DNA of 64,000 nucleotides from Candidatus Gastranaerophilales bacterium (GTDB lineage: Bacteria > Cyanobacteriota > Vampirovibrionia > Gastranaerophilales > Gastranaerophilaceae). A program made the position numbers and the translations under genes. Shown in pieces: positions 61,168-64,000 of the stretch. Where the stretch lies: positions 124,001-188,000 of the forward strand of contig CALVAO010000001.1 in NCBI GenBank assembly GCA_944325515.1. The letters run 5' to 3'. The notes under the pieces were generated by a model. It was given only the letters and a program-made list of their open reading frames with translations. It had not been told where the DNA came from and did not search any database. Position 1 is the first letter of the stretch, and every line of letters begins with the position of its first letter.

Positions 61168-61581
61168 ATGAGGAAAATATTTTGTACGTTTTTATTGCTG
61201 GCATGTGCCTCTGCAGTCAGTGCAGAAACTGTTTTTACATCCAATCCTAACGGAACCAGATTTGGTTCGTACCGTCCAAATTATAATAATTATGAAAATA
61301 TCTATAACAATGATTATCAAAGAGCTTGGACAAGGCATAATTCGGGCAGAAACAGTTTGAGAAACTACAGACGAAATCCAAGAGGCAATTCTGTCGTTTT
61401 TGATAATGCCGGCAATAAAGTAGGAACAGTAAGACCGCTTTCAAACGGTAATGCGTATTCTTATACAAATCAATATGGCTCGGAAAATGCAGGTGTTTTT
61501 AAAACATTTCCGAGCGGAAGAGGTGTCCTAATGGATAATAGCGGGAGAATCAGAGGTGCAGCACCTTTTAGAAGGTTTTAG
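61168..61581 (+). CDS. Small secreted Asn/Arg-rich protein
   Basis: 137 residues. Signal peptide at about 1-19 (IFCTFLLLACASAVSA), mature part rich in Asn, Tyr, Arg and Gly, with FDNAGNKVGTVRP and MDNSGRIRGAAP repeats. Probably periplasmic or surface-located. AAAGGAG precedes the ATG. Function unknown. Confidence 0.7.
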   Translation: MRKIFCTFLLLACASAVSAETVFTSNPNGTRFGSYRPNYNNYENIYNNDYQRAWTRHNSGRNSLRNYRRNPRGNSVVFDNAGNKVGTVRPLSNGNAYSYTNQYGSENAGVFKTFPSGRGVLMDNSGRIRGAAPFRRF

Positions 61582-61597
61582 CCAAAATGACAGTCCT

Positions 61598-61636
61598 AAA
61601 ATAGAGCGTAACCTTTTTAGGATTACGCTCTATTTT
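61598..61636. terminator. Bidirectional terminator
   Basis: A 14-bp stem (AAAATAGAGCGTAA and complement) around an 11-nt loop, between the secreted protein gene and gltX. Confidence 0.85.
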
Positions 61637-61658
61637 TAAATATTACTTATTACATTTA

Positions 61659-63122
61659 TTATTTAACGGCTTTTTTGGCTCTTGCAAGCGAATTATCTTT
61701 ACCAAGTATTGCAAGTGTTGCTACCATATCAGCTCCGCAGAGTCTTCCTGTAACAGCAGCTCTAATTGCCCACATTGTAAATTTTGGTTTGTAACCTTTT
61801 TCTTTAAAGTCGGCTCTGAATTTTTCAAGCTTTTCATGGAGATTTTCTTCTGTCCATTCCCAACCTTGAGCCTGTTCAATAAATGTTTTTAATACATCTT
61901 GAGATAATTCAGTCTGCAGATTTTCTGCAGCTTTTTCATCAATTTCAACATTTTCCCCGCCAAAGAAATATGAAACAGCATCTGTAATATCTGATAACAA
62001 AGTCAGTGGTTCATATGTAATATCAACCATTCTGTTATACTGTTCCTCTGTCAATTCATTTAAATTATATTTTGTAAGATATTTTTTCAATTTTTCTCTT
62101 AACACCTCTTTAGGAAGCATTTTAATATAGTGGCTGTTCATCCATTTTAGTTTATCGTATTCAAAAATTGAATTAGAAGATGAAATTTCATTAATTCTAA
62201 AATCCTTTGCGATTTCATCTACTGTTTTGATTTCAACACCGTCAGAGGGTGACCAGCCGAGAAGTGCAACAAAGTTTACCAGAGCTTCCGTCAAATATCC
62301 TTGTTCTACAAAGTCTGAAACTGCAGTTGCGCCGTGTCTTTTTGAGAGCTTGCTTCTGTCTGGAGCAAGAATCATTCCTAAATGTCCGAATTTAGGTACT
62401 TCAAATCCCAGAGCTTCAAATATCAGAATTTGTTTATATGTATTTGAAATATGGTCTTCGCCTCTTATAACATGAGTGATATGCATAAGCGCATCATCGA
62501 TAACAACAGCATAGTTATAAGTAGGAGTTCCATTAGACTTCATAATAACAAAATCTCCGATGAGATTTGTATCCATATGGAGTTTTCCTTTTACCATATC
62601 TTCAAATTCCAGAACAGATGAGTCATGAAAAGCTTTTTGAGCTTTTGCAACATTAAATCTTATTGCCGGTTTTCTGCCTTCAGCTCTTAGTTTTGCTTTT
62701 TCTTCTTCTGTTAAGTTTTCACATTTTTTAGAATAAACATAAGCTTTTTTATTTTTTGTAGCCTCTTCTTTTTCAGCTTCAAGCTCTTCCGGAGTACAGA
62801 AGCATTCATAAGCAAAACCTTTGTCTAAAAGTTCCTGTATATATTTAGGATAAATATCAAACCTTTGAGATTGAGTATAAGGACCATAGTTTCCGCCGAC
62901 ATCCGGACCCTCATCCCAATTTAATCCTAATGCTTTCAAGCTGTCAAAAATATTGTCAACATATTCCTGGCTTGTGCGTTCAGCATCAGTATCTTCTATT
63001 CTTAAGATAAATTTACCGTTATTTTTTTTCGCAAATAAATAATTAAATAATGCTGTTCTTGCCGTTCCGATATGCAGATTACCGCTCGGTGACGGTGCTA
63101 TTCTTACTCTAACTTCTGACAT
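61659..63122 (-). CDS. gltX: Glutamyl-tRNA synthetase
   Basis: 487 residues, class I synthetase. HIGH-type motif PSGNLHIGTARTALFNY near 11-27, KMSKS-type KLSKRHGA near 250, and VIRGEDHISNTYKQILIFEAL. The C-terminal anticodon-binding region ends RAKKAVK. It charges tRNA-Glu such as the one at 57906. AAGGAAGG precedes the ATG. Confidence 0.95.
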   Translation of the reverse strand: MSEVRVRIAPSPSGNLHIGTARTALFNYLFAKKNNGKFILRIEDTDAERTSQEYVDNIFDSLKALGLNWDEGPDVGGNYGPYTQSQRFDIYPKYIQELLDKGFAYECFCTPEELEAEKEEATKNKKAYVYSKKCENLTEEEKAKLRAEGRKPAIRFNVAKAQKAFHDSSVLEFEDMVKGKLHMDTNLIGDFVIMKSNGTPTYNYAVVIDDALMHITHVIRGEDHISNTYKQILIFEALGFEVPKFGHLGMILAPDRSKLSKRHGATAVSDFVEQGYLTEALVNFVALLGWSPSDGVEIKTVDEIAKDFRINEISSSNSIFEYDKLKWMNSHYIKMLPKEVLREKLKKYLTKYNLNELTEEQYNRMVDITYEPLTLLSDITDAVSYFFGGENVEIDEKAAENLQTELSQDVLKTFIEQAQGWEWTEENLHEKLEKFRADFKEKGYKPKFTMWAIRAAVTGRLCGADMVATLAILGKDNSLARAKKAVK

Positions 63123-63186
63123 AATGTAATATCCTTCCTTTTCTTAACTTTATTATCCCACAAATAAATCATGTTACAATATAAAT

Positions 63187-63963
63187 ATGCAGAGAAGAAC
63201 ATACTTGAACGGCAGTGTAAAAAACGGGAATATTATGCGATGGCCTGTAAATAATCTGGTCGTTTATATTGCACCTATGAAATTTTATTCCAAACCCGGC
63301 GAGGATGCCAAATACAGGAAAATGGTAATGGATGCATTTACAGTATGGTCAGCTGCAACCGGCGGAAAATTAAAATTCCGTATAACAAGTGTGCTTCTGG
63401 AATCAAATATTAATGTTGATTGGAAACGTGTAGACCGTCAAGCTCTCGGGCATTGTTATTTTAACTGGGATGCACAAGGCAGACTATATGGTGCAGAAGT
63501 TTCAATAGGGCTGACAGATGGAAGAATTCACCAGCAGTATGACAGTGATATAGAGGTCTATCACACAATTTTGCATGAAGTAGGTCACGCGCTGGGTTTA
63601 AATCACAGCCCTTATAAAGAAGATATTATGTACACTCCGCATCAGTACGGTGTTGCATCGCTTTCCGAAAACGATAAATATAGTATAAACTGGCTGTACA
63701 GACTTCAAGCCGGTGCTTCCGTAAAGCAGATTGCTTCCAAATACGGAATTACCACTTCTACAGATATAGATTCGGTAATTAGCAAGATTGACAGGAAAAA
63801 AGAACAAAGTGAAAGTTCTGATAAAATTCAGATAACAACAAAGCGCGACTTGCTTGAAGAAGCAGCTAATATAGGCGATTTGAAGCGGTATAATATGATG
63901 CTTCAAAATATTTCTATTTCTCCAAATGTTAAGAATTATTTAAAAAATAACAGAAAAAATTAA
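63187..63963 (+). CDS. Matrixin-like zinc metalloprotease
   Basis: 258 residues. HTILHEVGHALGLNHSPYKEDIMY near 117-140 has the HExxHxxGxxH zinc site and Met-turn of matrixins. There is no signal peptide, so export is unclear. TACAAT lies exactly 6 nt before ATG and there is no ribosome site. A C-terminal charged helical tail follows. Confidence 0.85.
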   Translation: MQRRTYLNGSVKNGNIMRWPVNNLVVYIAPMKFYSKPGEDAKYRKMVMDAFTVWSAATGGKLKFRITSVLLESNINVDWKRVDRQALGHCYFNWDAQGRLYGAEVSIGLTDGRIHQQYDSDIEVYHTILHEVGHALGLNHSPYKEDIMYTPHQYGVASLSENDKYSINWLYRLQAGASVKQIASKYGITTSTDIDSVISKIDRKKEQSESSDKIQITTKRDLLEEAANIGDLKRYNMMLQNISISPNVKNYLKNNRKN

Positions 63964-64000
63964 AAATTAGGCAATTTTTTTCAACAAAATGTTTTTATAA

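Noticed and set aside
1-64000. CRISPR array or rRNA genes
   Set aside because: No regularly spaced direct repeats of 25-40 bp and no rRNA sequence were seen.

Overview
The window is AT-rich chromosomal DNA from an anaerobic, diderm, probably flagellated bacterium. Four things point to this lifestyle: an HyfB/HyfC membrane arm of a group 4 hydrogenase-like complex, a four-subunit 2-oxoacid:ferredoxin oxidoreductase, rubrerythrin, and two flagellins. The large autotransporter, MlaE-type permease, SLT transglycosylase and GT9 enzyme indicate an outer membrane. The cyanobacterial-looking response regulator, the Ski2-like helicase, and small lineage-specific proteins with N-terminal INPINF and internal SFKG/AFKG peptides suggest a gut non-photosynthetic cyanobacterial relative (Vampirovibrionia/Melainabacteria, order Gastranaerophilales). 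That placement is inference.

Layout. 1-7.2 kb: hydrogenase arm, tRNA maturation (cca, rsmE), first branched-chain aminotransferase, EF-hand protein. 7.3-11.1 kb: second aminotransferase, MlaE-like permease, a SigB/F-type sigma factor coupled to a prepilin peptidase. 11.1-14.7 kb: ferredoxin-A-B-C 2-oxoacid oxidoreductase operon, broken by two hairpin-rich spacers and ending in tandem paralogues. 14.9-16.3 kb: flagellin 1, an MNT gene and an internally deleted HEPN gene. 16.4-33.7 kb: helicase, response regulator, rmuC, ABC exporter, glyoxalase, thioesterase, pseudouridine synthase, coaE, XRE/GT9, MFS, a PurD-like protein. 34-41.6 kb: fba, flagellin 2, rubrerythrin, 1432-residue autotransporter. 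42.7-48.3 kb: tRNA-Ser, a G-poor small RNA candidate, FAD/NAD oxidoreductase, purA, STAS protein, SLT enzyme, polyprenyl sugar transferase. About 48.4-57.9 kb: a probable integrative element abutting tRNA-Glu, with a large serine recombinase, an AlbA_2/zinc-ribbon cluster and a PD-(D/E)XK/XRE module. 58-64 kb: map, rpoZ, gltX, lineage-specific proteins and a matrixin-like protease.

How genes work together. The two aminotransferases and the ferredoxin-linked 2-oxoacid oxidoreductase could pass branched-chain amino acids through 2-oxoacids to acyl-CoA, with reduced ferredoxin feeding a hydrogenase. Non-coding signals run across the window. A promoter-like block (GCAATT, 14 bp, TACTTTATATA or a degenerate form) precedes seven lineage-specific or small genes and the sRNA candidate. 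Six genes have a -10-like hexamer exactly 6 nt before ATG and no Shine-Dalgarno, implying leaderless mRNAs. A classical sigma-28 promoter precedes flagellin 2. Inside the element, two divergent promoters share a 29-bp sequence and inverted repeats, tying the nuclease, its XRE regulator and two other genes into one likely regulon.
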